Shown here: positions 34,826 through 42,266 of the stretch, one piece after another
Layout of the letters: each line of letters begins with the position of its first letter
Numbering within the stretch: position 1 is the first letter of the stretch
Assembly (NCBI RefSeq): GCF_000836725.1
Contig: NZ_JXTH01000019.1
Span: forward strand, 1-42,266
From: Anoxybacillus thermarum
Lineage (GTDB): Bacteria; Bacillota; Bacilli; Bacillales; Anoxybacillaceae
Reading direction: 5' to 3'
DNA length: 42,266 nucleotides
Translations under genes and position numbers: made by a program
The notes under the pieces: model-generated
The model's database searches: none
Seen by the model: only the letters and a program-made list of their open reading frames with translations
What the model was told of the DNA's origin: nothing

Positions 34826-34996
34826 GCAAAAAGGCAGGTCTACTGACTTATGCGTCATCCTACTTTGAAGCCTTCCCATACGAATTGTACAGTGGCGGTT
34901 TTCATTTCGTCAGCATTTACAGTTGCGGGGACAGTTCTGGACTTGCACCAGATTCCCTATTAAGTCTACTAGGTTTCCCATTCGACACCTTTTTGC
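34826..34996 (-). ncRNA. Cobalamin riboswitch
   Basis: On the minus strand the conserved core GGTGCAAGTCCAGAACTG, followed by TCCCCGCAACTGTAA, is present. The 3' B12-box part AGTCAGTAGACCTGCC is also present. The closing P1 helix is formed by GCAAAAAGG (34988-34996) with CCTTTTTGC (34826-34834). GGGAAACC and GGGAAT junction elements also fit. Adenosylcobalamin binding should favour the terminator at 34731-34754. The first gene downstream is the bacteriocin-like one, then btuF and the salvage operon. Confidence 0.95.
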
Positions 34997-35035
34997 AACA
35001 AACGTATGTAATTGTCGAACAATTTCTACGTTTCT

Positions 35036-35064
35036 ATCATAACGAAAAACGTCACTGATGACAA
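35036..35064 (-). promoter_or_regulatory. Promoter of the riboswitch transcript
   Basis: On the minus strand TTGTCA (35059-35064), 17 bases and TATGAT (35036-35041) lie 40 bases ahead of the aptamer and just after the resE stop codon. Confidence 0.7.
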
Positions 35065-35074
35065 TAAAAATTTT

Positions 35075-36838
35075 CTACCTCAATGGCAATGTAAACGTAA
35101 ACGTCGTTCCTTCTCCTAGTTTGCTATGGACTGCAATCGTTCCTTTATGCGCTTCAACGATGTTTTTCGCAATCGCAAGACCTAAACCTGTACCTGAGCG
35201 ACCGCGCGTGCGTGCTTTATCTGCTTTATAAAAACGCTCAAACACAAACGGTAAATCTTCTTCTGCGATGCCTGAGCCAGAATCTTGCACAGAGATGCGC
35301 ACGACTTCTTCCCCCGCGTCGACAATGACACGTACTTCGCCACCGTTATCTGTATGGCGAAGCGCATTATCAATTAAATTCGTCAACACTTGTTCAATTC
35401 GGTCGGGATCGAATGAAACGATGAGCTCATCGTTCATTTCAACAAGCAAATGAACTCCTTTTTCTTTCGCTAACGCTTGAAACTTATGAATAATGCGCTC
35501 GATATACGGTCTAAGTGGCACTTGCTCTTCATGAAGCGTTAAATGACCTGCTTCCATGCGCGCTAAATCAAGCAAATCGTTAACAAGGCGACCCATGCGC
35601 AACGATTCATCGTAAATGACTTTTGCCAATTCTTTTTTCTCTTCATCTGTCCCGGCAATATCATCGACAATCGCTTCGCTATACCCTTGCAACATGGCAA
35701 TCGGCGTGCGCAACTCATGCGAGACGTTTGCGATAAAATCCTTGCGCAACTTATCAAGCCGTCGTTCCTCCGTCATATCGCGAAGCACCGCAACAGCTCC
35801 CCGAATGACCTTGCCGTTGTATAACGGCGTCATGACAATGACCCAATTGCGCCCTTGTAAAGCCATTTCTATCGCTTGTTCTTTTTCCTCCGCGACTGCT
35901 TTCGTAAACAATTCATTCACTTCTGGAGGAAGTGGCAATAAATTATCGCTTTGCCCTTGCTCGTAATACCACGCTTGTAAAAATCGGTCAGCCGGCGGGT
36001 TTGTAATGAGCACTTCCCCGTTTCGATTGAACGTAATGACACCATCGGCCATGCTACTTAAAATGCTTGCTAATTGCTCCTTTTCTTGATTTAACGCATT
36101 AATATGAAACTGCAACTGCCGTCCCATTTGATTAAAAGCCATCGCAAGTTCCCCGATTTCATCATGGGTGACGATCGGCACTTTTGAGTCAAATTTTCCA
36201 CGCGCAATTTCGAATGCCACTTGCCTCATTTTTCGAAGCGGCGCTGTAATACGTGTAGATAAGAAAAAGGCAAATACGGTCGTTAACACAATAGCGATAA
36301 ACGCGGCAAGAAAAATAAATTTTGTCGTTTGCTTTGTCGTTTCTTCTACCGCTTTTAACGACTGATATACAAATACCGCGCCATTCCCATCCGATGTATG
36401 AAGCGGAACACCGACAATAAATAGTTCATTATATTCGCCGTTTCGCATCGTTTGATTTAGCATAAGCGTCCGTTTCACTACTTTATTTCCATCAAATACG
36501 CGCCCTAACTGTTGATCTTGCTGAATGAACGAGAGCGGTAAATCAGGAAGTTTTTCATTTGGTGAATACCAATAATGACGATTATCAACAATGATCATTA
36601 ACTTTGACACATCATCCACCATCGTCCACGCAATCGAGCGCGCAAACTGCTCGTCATGTTCAGCGACAACGCGAGCCACTTTTGTTGCTTGTTGAGTAAG
36701 TTGATCACTTGTTTTTTCTAAATAATATTTTTCAAAAAAACCGAGCAATAAGACAGTTAAAATAAAGAGAACGAAAGCAACAAGCAACAAAATCGTCAGC
36801 CATAGTTTGCCGACTACACTACGCCATAACGCCATCAT
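35075..36838 (-). CDS. resE: Sensor histidine kinase ResE
   Basis: ResE senses oxygen limitation or nitric oxide and phosphorylates ResD to turn on respiration genes. The 587-residue protein has two membrane helices (about 13-35 and 172-193) flanking an extracellular domain. A HAMP segment (about 195-245) and a PAS domain (about 255-355) follow. HisKA contains the phospho-acceptor in [10 protein letters not shown], and the ATPase domain has [20 protein letters not shown] and [13 protein letters not shown]. It begins within the resD stop (ATGATG). I see no terminator after it before the riboswitch promoter. Confidence 0.94.
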   Translation of the reverse strand: MMALWRSVVGKLWLTILLLVAFVLFILTVLLLGFFEKYYLEKTSDQLTQQATKVARVVAEHDEQFARSIAWTMVDDVSKLMIIVDNRHYWYSPNEKLPDLPLSFIQQDQQLGRVFDGNKVVKRTLMLNQTMRNGEYNELFIVGVPLHTSDGNGAVFVYQSLKAVEETTKQTTKFIFLAAFIAIVLTTVFAFFLSTRITAPLRKMRQVAFEIARGKFDSKVPIVTHDEIGELAMAFNQMGRQLQFHINALNQEKEQLASILSSMADGVITFNRNGEVLITNPPADRFLQAWYYEQGQSDNLLPLPPEVNELFTKAVAEEKEQAIEMALQGRNWVIVMTPLYNGKVIRGAVAVLRDMTEERRLDKLRKDFIANVSHELRTPIAMLQGYSEAIVDDIAGTDEEKKELAKVIYDESLRMGRLVNDLLDLARMEAGHLTLHEEQVPLRPYIERIIHKFQALAKEKGVHLLVEMNDELIVSFDPDRIEQVLTNLIDNALRHTDNGGEVRVIVDAGEEVVRISVQDSGSGIAEEDLPFVFERFYKADKARTRGRSGTGLGLAIAKNIVEAHKGTIAVHSKLGEGTTFTFTLPLR

Positions 36839-37551
36839 TCATTCACGACCTCAAATTTATACCCGACACCCCAAACAGTGACGATCATTTTCGCTGCAGC
36901 TGGCGACACTTTATTTAGTTTTTCACGCAATCGCTTGACGTGCGTATCTACCGTGCGCAAGTCACCAAAAAATTCGTAATGCCATACTTCTTTTAGCAAC
37001 TGTTCACGGTCAAACACTTTATCTGGCGATTTCGCTAAAAAGTGAAGCAACTCATATTCTTTCGGAGTTAAACTGACTTCATGTCCATCTGCTGTCACAC
37101 GATGTGCATCATGATCAATTGTTAAATGTGGGAAAACAAGCACATCCCGTGCTGTCGTATCCGTTGGTACGTAGGAAGCGTTTGCTGTGCGACGAAGCAG
37201 CGCTTTCACACGCAGCACGACTTCACGCGGGCTGAACGGCTTTACAATATAGTCGTCTGTTCCTGCTTCAAACCCTTGCACGCGGTTCGCTTCCTCTCCC
37301 TTTGCTGTCAACATAATAACGGGCGTTGCTTTTTTCTCACGCAACTGTTTACATACTTCAATCCCATCTTTTCCTGGTAACATAAGATCAAGCAAAATTA
37401 AATCATAATCATTTTCAATCGCTAACGCTAGCGCTTCTTCGCCGTTTTCTGCCTCATCAATGACATATTGTTCACGTTCTAAATACATGCGAAGCAAGCG
37501 GCGAATTCGCTCTTCATCATCCACAACTAAAATTTTAATTTCTTTCTCCAT
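36835..37551 (-). CDS. resD: Response regulator ResD
   Basis: ResD is the OmpR-type regulator of aerobic/anaerobic respiration and cytochrome biogenesis genes, including resABC. The 238-residue protein has a receiver domain with the acidic pocket VVDDEE, phospho-acceptor Asp in [10 protein letters not shown] and Lys in VKPFSPRE. A winged-helix DNA-binding domain follows ([30 protein letters not shown]). I chose the ATG at 37551 with ribosome site GAGGAGG. A TACAAT lies upstream after the resC terminator, so resDE probably also have their own promoter. Confidence 0.95.
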   Translation of the reverse strand: MEKEIKILVVDDEERIRRLLRMYLEREQYVIDEAENGEEALALAIENDYDLILLDLMLPGKDGIEVCKQLREKKATPVIMLTAKGEEANRVQGFEAGTDDYIVKPFSPREVVLRVKALLRRTANASYVPTDTTARDVLVFPHLTIDHDAHRVTADGHEVSLTPKEYELLHFLAKSPDKVFDREQLLKEVWHYEFFGDLRTVDTHVKRLREKLNKVSPAAAKMIVTVWGVGYKFEVVNE

Positions 37552-37619
37552 GATGTCATACCTCCTCATTTTCTATTGTACAAAACCGACAAACTTTTTT
37601 CTACTTCTCATAAAAAAAC

Positions 37620-37644
37620 AAACGCCTTCATGGCGAAGGCGTTT
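37620..37644 (-). terminator. Terminator between resC and resD
   Basis: AAACGCCTTC (37620-37629) and GAAGGCGTTT (37635-37644) form a ten-base stem right after the resC stop codon. A T-rich stretch follows on the minus strand. It partly insulates resDE from resABC. Confidence 0.75.
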
Positions 37645-38820
37645 TTAAGATCCAGCATATGAGTGTAAACCGGCAATGACTAAGTTTACCGCAACCAAGT
37701 TAAACATAATGATCGCAAAACCGATGACCGCAAGCCATGCCGAACGTTCACCATGCCATCCTTTCGATAGTCGCAAATGTAAAAAGGCTGCATAAAACAA
37801 CCACGTAATGAGCGCCCATACTTCTTTCGGATCCCAGCCCCAAAAACGCGTCCATGCGATTTGCGCCCAAATCATCGCAAAAATAAGCGCACCGAGCGTA
37901 AATACTGGAAAGCCGATCGCTACGGAACGATAGCCAATTTCATCAACTAAATCCAAATTGACGTTTTTTACAATCGGCTGCAATGCGGCTGCGATACGTT
38001 TGCGTAAAAGCAGGCGCAGCAAGCCGTATAACGCAAGACCAGAAAATAAAGACCAAATGACCGTATTTAATTTCCGCGCGTTAATGATCGCTGGCATGTC
38101 CACAAGCGGCTTCATGCGTTCTTCCGTTTTTAGCACTCCTTCATGCGGGCCGACAAGCGCAGGCATATGGTATACCATTTCATCTTGCTTGCCATTTTTA
38201 TCGATCCACTCAAATGTTGCTTCATAACCAGCAACGCGAAACGATGTTGTGACGATGACAAAGCCAAGCGTACTAATTAAGAAAAATAATACGAATTCAA
38301 GCCAAAACGTTCGCTTACTCGGTTTTGATTGATCGACAACGCGAATTAAATAAATGAGTCCCGCCGCAAAACTAATAGCTAAAATAGCTTCGCCAGCCGC
38401 TGCCGTCGTCACATGAATATGCAACCAATCGCTTTGTAAAGCTGGGATGAGCGGCGAAATCTCCCGCGGAAACATGCTCGCATAAGCGATGACTAAAATG
38501 GCAATCGGTAAAGTAAATAAGCCGAGCAAGCTCGTTTTGTAAATAAAATAAATGACGATAAACGCGCCGACAATCATCATGCCAAAAAATGTTGTAAACT
38601 CAAACAAATTGCTGACAGGTGCATGCCCGGCAGCAATCCAACGCGTAATAAAATAACCGAGTTGAGCGACAAAACCAATGATCGTCACAAAAATTCCGAT
38701 CGTTGCCCAACGGTCTACTCCTTCTTTCTTTTTGACACGAATCGCTCCACCAAAGAAAAGCGTTGCAACTAAATAAAGAACAAATGCCACGTACAGTAAC
38801 GTGCTACTTAGCTGAACCAC
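37645..38820 (-). CDS. resC: Cytochrome c biogenesis protein ResC (CcsA)
   Basis: ResC works with ResB in the system II machinery that carries heme across the membrane and attaches it to apocytochrome c. The 391-residue protein has about eight membrane helices. It shows the WWD-type heme-handling segment [18 protein letters not shown] (about 331-348) and histidines flanking it, including [15 protein letters not shown]. It starts at a GTG (38820) with ribosome site AAGGGGGG, 12 bases after resB. ResABC order matches B. subtilis. Confidence 0.93.
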   Translation of the reverse strand: MVQLSSTLLYVAFVLYLVATLFFGGAIRVKKKEGVDRWATIGIFVTIIGFVAQLGYFITRWIAAGHAPVSNLFEFTTFFGMMIVGAFIVIYFIYKTSLLGLFTLPIAILVIAYASMFPREISPLIPALQSDWLHIHVTTAAAGEAILAISFAAGLIYLIRVVDQSKPSKRTFWLEFVLFFLISTLGFVIVTTSFRVAGYEATFEWIDKNGKQDEMVYHMPALVGPHEGVLKTEERMKPLVDMPAIINARKLNTVIWSLFSGLALYGLLRLLLRKRIAAALQPIVKNVNLDLVDEIGYRSVAIGFPVFTLGALIFAMIWAQIAWTRFWGWDPKEVWALITWLFYAAFLHLRLSKGWHGERSAWLAVIGFAIIMFNLVAVNLVIAGLHSYAGS

Positions 38821-38832
38821 GATGTTCCCCCC

Positions 38833-40449
38833 TTATGACCGCTTGTCCGCTTGATCGATTGGCATGACAAACGGCGTATCGTTAAAGATGCCTTCAAGCT
38901 CTTTTTTCAGCCCAAACCAGTTTTTATTCGTATGTGCGGCAACGAGCACCTCGTCATCCATCCGTTGAATCCATATGCGACGATGGTTCCAATACATTCC
39001 TTGAATAAGTCCGATCATGAAAATAGCGCCGCCAACCCCTAAAATCCAAAGTGTAAAATCACGACGCACCGTTAAGGCTGATACGTTTCGTGTTTCAATA
39101 TTCGCAAATGCCATCTTATATTTGTTATTACCAAGCGGCTCAATCGTTTGACGAATGGCCGTGAAGCTCACTTCGCCTTTCGGACGATCTGGTGCAAACA
39201 TTTTAAATACGAACGCTGGATTGTTCGGTACTTTCGAGCGCGTATTCGGATTGCCGTTTTCATCAAAATAAAAATCTGGAAAATAGCTTAATAGTTGTAC
39301 TTTATACCCGTTACCAAGATCATATTCTTTTTCTGGTTGAATTAAATCAACTGTAATTGTGCCAAACGATTTGTTCGTTTCCTTATCGGTGAAATGAAAC
39401 GACATACTTTTTAACTCATCTAGCTTAAAATCAACTTGGTATAATGCGTAATGATCATGTTTTAACGGTTCATTAACCCGAATTGGAAAACTTTTTATTT
39501 TTTTTAATTTCGGCTCTTCGCCCGCAACGACTGGGCCAACACGTTCGTATAATACGACGTCGGTTTGATAGTTTTTCGCCATCATTCCGCTACCGAGGCG
39601 ATCAATGGCTGCTTGAAACGCTTCTTTCTCTTTTTCTTTCTCATATACTTCAAAAATAAACTTTTTATTTTCTAAAAAATATTTTCCGTTCGTTCCCGGA
39701 ATTTCTTTTATTTCTCCTTCACGAATCCACATGCTTTCGTCGACATACATGCCCGGAACGAAACGAAGCATCGCACCGATTAAAAAAATGATAAGCCCAA
39801 TATGATTCACATACGGTCCCCAACGAGAAAATCGCCCTTTTTCAGCTAAAATATTTCCGTTTTCTTCCCGAACGCGATAGCCTCGTTTTGTTAGCTTGTC
39901 GACGACGTTTCGAAATGCCGTTTCATCATGTTCTACTTTCGCCCGACTAAATAGACGTTGTCTTTGTAAAAATTGCTCGTTGCGCGTCACTCGTTGATTG
40001 TTTAACGCACGATATAGCGGTACAACACGGTCTAAACTACAAATGACAAGCGATACGCCAATGAGTGCAATAAGCAACATGTACCACCAAGAACTATACA
40101 AGTCATGAAAGCCAAGCGCATAGTACCATTTTCCGAGCAAACCGTACTGCTGCTCATAATATTCCGATGGTGATACGGTTGGTGGAATGTACATTTGTTG
40201 CGGATAAATCGTACCGATCGCAGAAGCAACTAGCGTAATGACGATGAGCCAAACCCCAACTTTGACAGATGAAAAAAAGTTCCAAATTTTATCAATGATC
40301 GTTTTATTGTACGTTTGTGAACGGCGCGCGCTCCCTTCATAGCGCATATCTAGCAACGCTGGCACTTCTTCGAGCGGCTTACCACACGCTTCACAAAGCA
40401 CTGTTCCGATCGGATTGACATGCCCGCATTCACATTTTACTTGTTCCAT
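38833..40449 (-). CDS. resB: Cytochrome c biogenesis protein ResB (Ccs1)
   Basis: ResB is the large partner of ResC in cytochrome c maturation. The 538-residue protein has an N-terminal zinc-ribbon (CECGHVNPIGTVLCEACGKPL split by position, about 5-25). Membrane helices follow near 64-85, 118-135 and 215-233, then a large extracellular domain (about 235-470), then a final helix with FTLWILGVGGAIFMIGL. The extracytoplasmic region includes GPYVNHIGLIIFLIGAMLRF at its edge. The ATG at 40449 lies 12 bases after the resA stop. A zinc-ribbon at this position is common in thermophilic bacilli but its role is not known to me. Confidence 0.92.
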   Translation of the reverse strand: MEQVKCECGHVNPIGTVLCEACGKPLEEVPALLDMRYEGSARRSQTYNKTIIDKIWNFFSSVKVGVWLIVITLVASAIGTIYPQQMYIPPTVSPSEYYEQQYGLLGKWYYALGFHDLYSSWWYMLLIALIGVSLVICSLDRVVPLYRALNNQRVTRNEQFLQRQRLFSRAKVEHDETAFRNVVDKLTKRGYRVREENGNILAEKGRFSRWGPYVNHIGLIIFLIGAMLRFVPGMYVDESMWIREGEIKEIPGTNGKYFLENKKFIFEVYEKEKEKEAFQAAIDRLGSGMMAKNYQTDVVLYERVGPVVAGEEPKLKKIKSFPIRVNEPLKHDHYALYQVDFKLDELKSMSFHFTDKETNKSFGTITVDLIQPEKEYDLGNGYKVQLLSYFPDFYFDENGNPNTRSKVPNNPAFVFKMFAPDRPKGEVSFTAIRQTIEPLGNNKYKMAFANIETRNVSALTVRRDFTLWILGVGGAIFMIGLIQGMYWNHRRIWIQRMDDEVLVAAHTNKNWFGLKKELEGIFNDTPFVMPIDQADKRS

Positions 40450-40461
40450 GTTGAAAACCCC

Positions 40462-40983
40462 TTACGGCTTAATTCGTTCCATATATTTTTTTACATCTTC
40501 TTCTGTCATCGTTCCTGTAATGATGTCTACAATTTTTCCGTCCTTGTCGATTAAAAATGTCGTTGGCAGCGGATTAATATCGTACGCATTCATCACTTGA
40601 TCTTGTTGATCAATCACAACTGGGAACGTAAGCTGAAAGCGATCAACGAATGTTTGTACCGTCACTTTCGCTTCACCAACGTTAACAGCAATCACTTCTA
40701 CCCCTTCATTTTTATATACATTGTATTGACTATTGATGTATGGCATCTCTTTTTCACACGGTTTACACCACGTTCCCCAAAAGTTTAAAAAGACACCTTT
40801 GCCACGATAATCGGATAGTTGAATTTTGTTGCCGTTTAAATCAGTAAGTACGAAATCTGGTGCTGAGTCGCCTACTTGAATCGCTTTTTTCTCCACAAAA
40901 ACGTTCGAATAAATCGTATAGCCGATCGCTGCAAGCATGATGGCTAAAATGACTGTTCGAAGCCAAAATCGCTTTTCTTTCAT
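40462..40983 (-). CDS. resA: Thiol-disulfide oxidoreductase ResA
   Basis: ResA reduces the CXXCH cysteines of apocytochrome c outside the membrane before heme attachment. The 173-residue protein has an N-terminal membrane anchor (about 9-27) and a thioredoxin-like domain with GTWCKPCEKEMP. The glutamate after the CXXC and PLPTTFLIDKDGKI are typical. I chose the ATG at 40983 with ribosome site GGAGAG; a longer reading adds 15 unsupported residues across the promoter. It heads the resABC genes behind ResD-like sites. Confidence 0.93.
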   Translation of the reverse strand: MKEKRFWLRTVILAIMLAAIGYTIYSNVFVEKKAIQVGDSAPDFVLTDLNGNKIQLSDYRGKGVFLNFWGTWCKPCEKEMPYINSQYNVYKNEGVEVIAVNVGEAKVTVQTFVDRFQLTFPVVIDQQDQVMNAYDINPLPTTFLIDKDGKIVDIITGTMTEEDVKKYMERIKP

Positions 40984-41019
40984 TGCCAACTCTCCTAATA
41001 AACCGTTTTCATCAACCTC

Positions 41020-41076
41020 ATTATACAAGTTACCACTATATAAATAATGAAAATTATTTGAACAAATTGTGACAAA
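41020..41076 (-). promoter_or_regulatory. resA promoter with tandem ResD-like sites
   Basis: On the minus strand a consensus TATAAT (41020-41025) lacks a good -35. Upstream are two TTTGT-containing sites, TTTGTTCAA (41058-41066) and TTTGTCACA (41068-41076), resembling the ResD consensus TTTGTGAAT. This is what an activator-dependent res promoter should look like. Confidence 0.55.
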
Positions 41077-41077
41077 A

Positions 41078-41815
41078 TTATGATGGAAAAGGCGAACCAG
41101 CTAGCGCTAACGTGCGCAATTGTTTCACTTCATGCGGTGATAGCTCGCGATAGTCTCCAGGATTGAGCCCTTTTAAATCTAAAAAAGCGTAGCGTTCTCG
41201 TTTTAATTTCAATACAGGATGACCAATCGCTTCAAACATGCGGCGCACTTGACGATTGCGTCCTTCATGAATGTGCAGTTCAACAATCGCCGTTTGTTTT
41301 CGTTTATCAATTGATAATACTTTTGCTTTCGCTGGCGCTGTTACCCCATCTTCTAGCGCAACACCTTTTTCAAGCTGTTTCACTTTTTCACGCGCTGGAA
41401 TGCCTTTTACTTTTGCGATATACACTTTTTCAATTTCATAACGCGGATGCATTAATAAATTGGCAAACTCACCATCGTTTGTTAACAACAATAACCCCGA
41501 CGTATCGTAATCTAGACGTCCGATCGGATAAATGCGTTTGTTGACATGTTTGAAAAAGTCGGTCACTACTTTTCTTCCCTTTTCGTCTTTTACGCTAGAA
41601 ATCACACCGCGCGGTTTGTACAACAAATAATATACCGGCTCTTCACGCTCAAGCGGAATGCCGTCTACTTCAATGCGATCTTGTGGGCTTACTTTCACCC
41701 CAAGTTCTGTTACGACTTTTCCATTTACTTTCACTTTTCCTTCGACGATTAATTGCTCTGCCTTTCTTCGTGATGCCACACCGGCATGAGCAATTACTTT
41801 TTGTAATCGTTCCAT
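41078..41815 (-). CDS. rluB: 23S rRNA pseudouridine synthase RluB
   Basis: RluB (YpuL) is an RsuA-family enzyme that makes pseudouridine in 23S rRNA (position 2605 in E. coli numbering). The 245-residue protein has an N-terminal S4 RNA-binding domain (ERLQKVIAHAGVASRRKAEQ). The catalytic domain has the active-site Asp in YPIGRLDYDTSGLLLLTNDG, and IHEGRNRQVRRMFEAIGHPV follows. I chose the ATG at 41815 with ribosome site GAGGTGA. It lies between spmB and resA as in B. subtilis. Confidence 0.93.
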   Translation of the reverse strand: MERLQKVIAHAGVASRRKAEQLIVEGKVKVNGKVVTELGVKVSPQDRIEVDGIPLEREEPVYYLLYKPRGVISSVKDEKGRKVVTDFFKHVNKRIYPIGRLDYDTSGLLLLTNDGEFANLLMHPRYEIEKVYIAKVKGIPAREKVKQLEKGVALEDGVTAPAKAKVLSIDKRKQTAIVELHIHEGRNRQVRRMFEAIGHPVLKLKRERYAFLDLKGLNPGDYRELSPHEVKQLRTLALAGSPFPS

Positions 41816-41875
41816 TTCATTCACCTCACTATATAGTTTTACCACATTCAGTACAAGAGTTCAAAAATAAGAAAA

Positions 41876-41894
41876 AGCGATCATATCGACCGCT
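41876..41894 (-). terminator. Terminator after spmB
   Basis: On the minus strand AGCGGTC and GATCGCT pair, with one G-T pair, directly after the spmB stop codon. TTTTTCTT follows. Confidence 0.6.
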
Positions 41895-41971
41895 TCATTT
41901 TCCAAACATCCATAACACAATAAGAAATGATACGATAAAGCTAACGAGATCGGCAAGTAAGCCAACTTTTA
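41895..41971 (-). pseudogene. spmB: 3' remnant of spmB
   Basis: The minus strand encodes LKVGLLADLVSFIVSFLIVL followed by WMFGK and a stop at 41895. The KVGLLAD-plus-membrane-helix ending and the place just upstream of rluB identify it as the C-terminus of spore maturation protein SpmB. SpmB acts with SpmA in spore core dehydration. Upstream of this point the frame meets a stop (TGA at about 41969-41971), and the sequence changes to that of an insertion sequence. About 25 C-terminal residues are thus cut from the rest of spmB, which lies outside the window. Confidence 0.75.
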
Positions 41972-42266
41972 GGAGTCAGTCAAGACTTTGTGGAGAACAT
42001 TTTTTCGGTTCACTACGGGTGTTGTCAATCACTAGTTAGCGAACCATTTTCAGGAATTGATATCGTAAGCGCTTTTGGACTCTCATCCCTCATCTTGAAG
42101 TGATGATATTGTATTCCATTTTTTTACACCCAACCAAAATCCCGAAGCGCCGACAACGCTTGATGGATCGGCGTCCCGGATGACCGCTGCAGACACGGTA
42201 GATTCTGACGCACCACATCTGCCCACAACCGTCCTGCCTTCCGTTTGGCCTGTTCAACCCGCTTGG
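41972..42266 (-). mobile_element. End of an insertion sequence in spmB (partial)
   Basis: The sequence from about 41972 to the window edge contains the 3' end of a transposase gene and roughly 150 bases of non-coding IS end. The exact tip is not resolved; it should lie close to 41968-41975, where spmB homology stops. No target duplication can be judged from one side. Confidence 0.65.
42124..42266 (-). CDS. Transposase C-terminus (partial)
   Basis: An open minus-strand frame enters from the window edge and ends in TAA at 42124. The 46 residues begin KRVEQAKRKAGRLWADVVRQ and end LSALRDFGWV. Its base composition is richer in G+C than spmB. I read it as the end of a DDE-type transposase, possibly IS4-superfamily, but I cannot assign the family securely from this tail. 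Confidence 0.55.
   Translation of the reverse strand, partial: KRVEQAKRKAGRLWADVVRQNLPCLQRSSGTPIHQALSALRDFGWV

Overview
The window reads as a chromosomal segment of a thermophilic, endospore-forming Bacillaceae member, most like Anoxybacillus or (Para)Geobacillus. Gene order follows the B. subtilis ypf/ype/ypd/ypb and res regions (cmk-plsC, ypfA/B, prsW, sleB-ypeB, gudB, mecB, recQ-ypbB, fer, resABCDE-rluB-spmB). Sporulation genes (sleB, ypeB, spmB) and bacillithiol genes (ypdA, bshB2) fit this. The alpha-ribazole salvage pair cblT/cblS is typical of Geobacillus relatives. The genus is an inference from gene content; I ran no search. Most genes lie on the minus strand.

Layout. 1-297: 5' end of an ISLre2-like transposase gene and a palindromic spacer. 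298-2521: plsC, cmk, ypfB and ypfA/motI (minus). 2647-5637: prsW, sleB and ypeB (plus). 5649-7702: bioD-bioA with a BirA operator. 7732-10915: ypdA and gudB, then bshB2 on the plus strand. 10942-17853: mecB, a CarH/LitR-type B12 photoreceptor regulator, ypbG, a membrane protein, ypbF, ypbE, ypbD, recQ and ypbB. 18054-20665: fer, ppa and serA (plus). 20694-21648: histidinol phosphatase and a tiny membrane peptide. 21740-24116: a collapsed IS200/IS605-type tnpB and an intact-looking IS1182-family element. 24077-33436: a long, overlapping cobalamin uptake, remodelling and salvage operon. 33508-35064: a two-gene A+T-rich cassette, a cobalamin riboswitch and its promoter. 35075-41815: resE, resD, resC, resB, resA and rluB. 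41895-42266: 3' remnant of spmB followed by the end of another IS.

The B12 operon forms a coherent pathway. BtuF, BtuC and the ATPase half of an ABC-CbiZ fusion import corrinoids. The CbiZ half removes the nucleotide loop from unsuitable corrinoids. CbiB with CobD rebuilds the aminopropanol arm, and a PduO-type enzyme adenosylates. CobU activates with GTP. CblT imports alpha-ribazole, CblS phosphorylates it, and CobS and CobC complete adenosylcobalamin. No corrin-ring synthesis genes are visible, so the window describes a salvager. A regulator that probably binds adenosylcobalamin as a light sensor lies about 12 kb away.

The most unusual point is between the B12 riboswitch/terminator and btuF. 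There a secreted, bacteriocin-like protein gene is followed by a small three-helix membrane protein gene (possible immunity partner). Both appear frameshifted by one missing T. Other events of note are an IS1182 insertion that rewrites the C-terminus of CblS, an IS that appears to cut the C-terminus off SpmB, and a tnpB reduced to its two ends. Both window edges fall inside insertion sequences, as often happens with assembly contigs.
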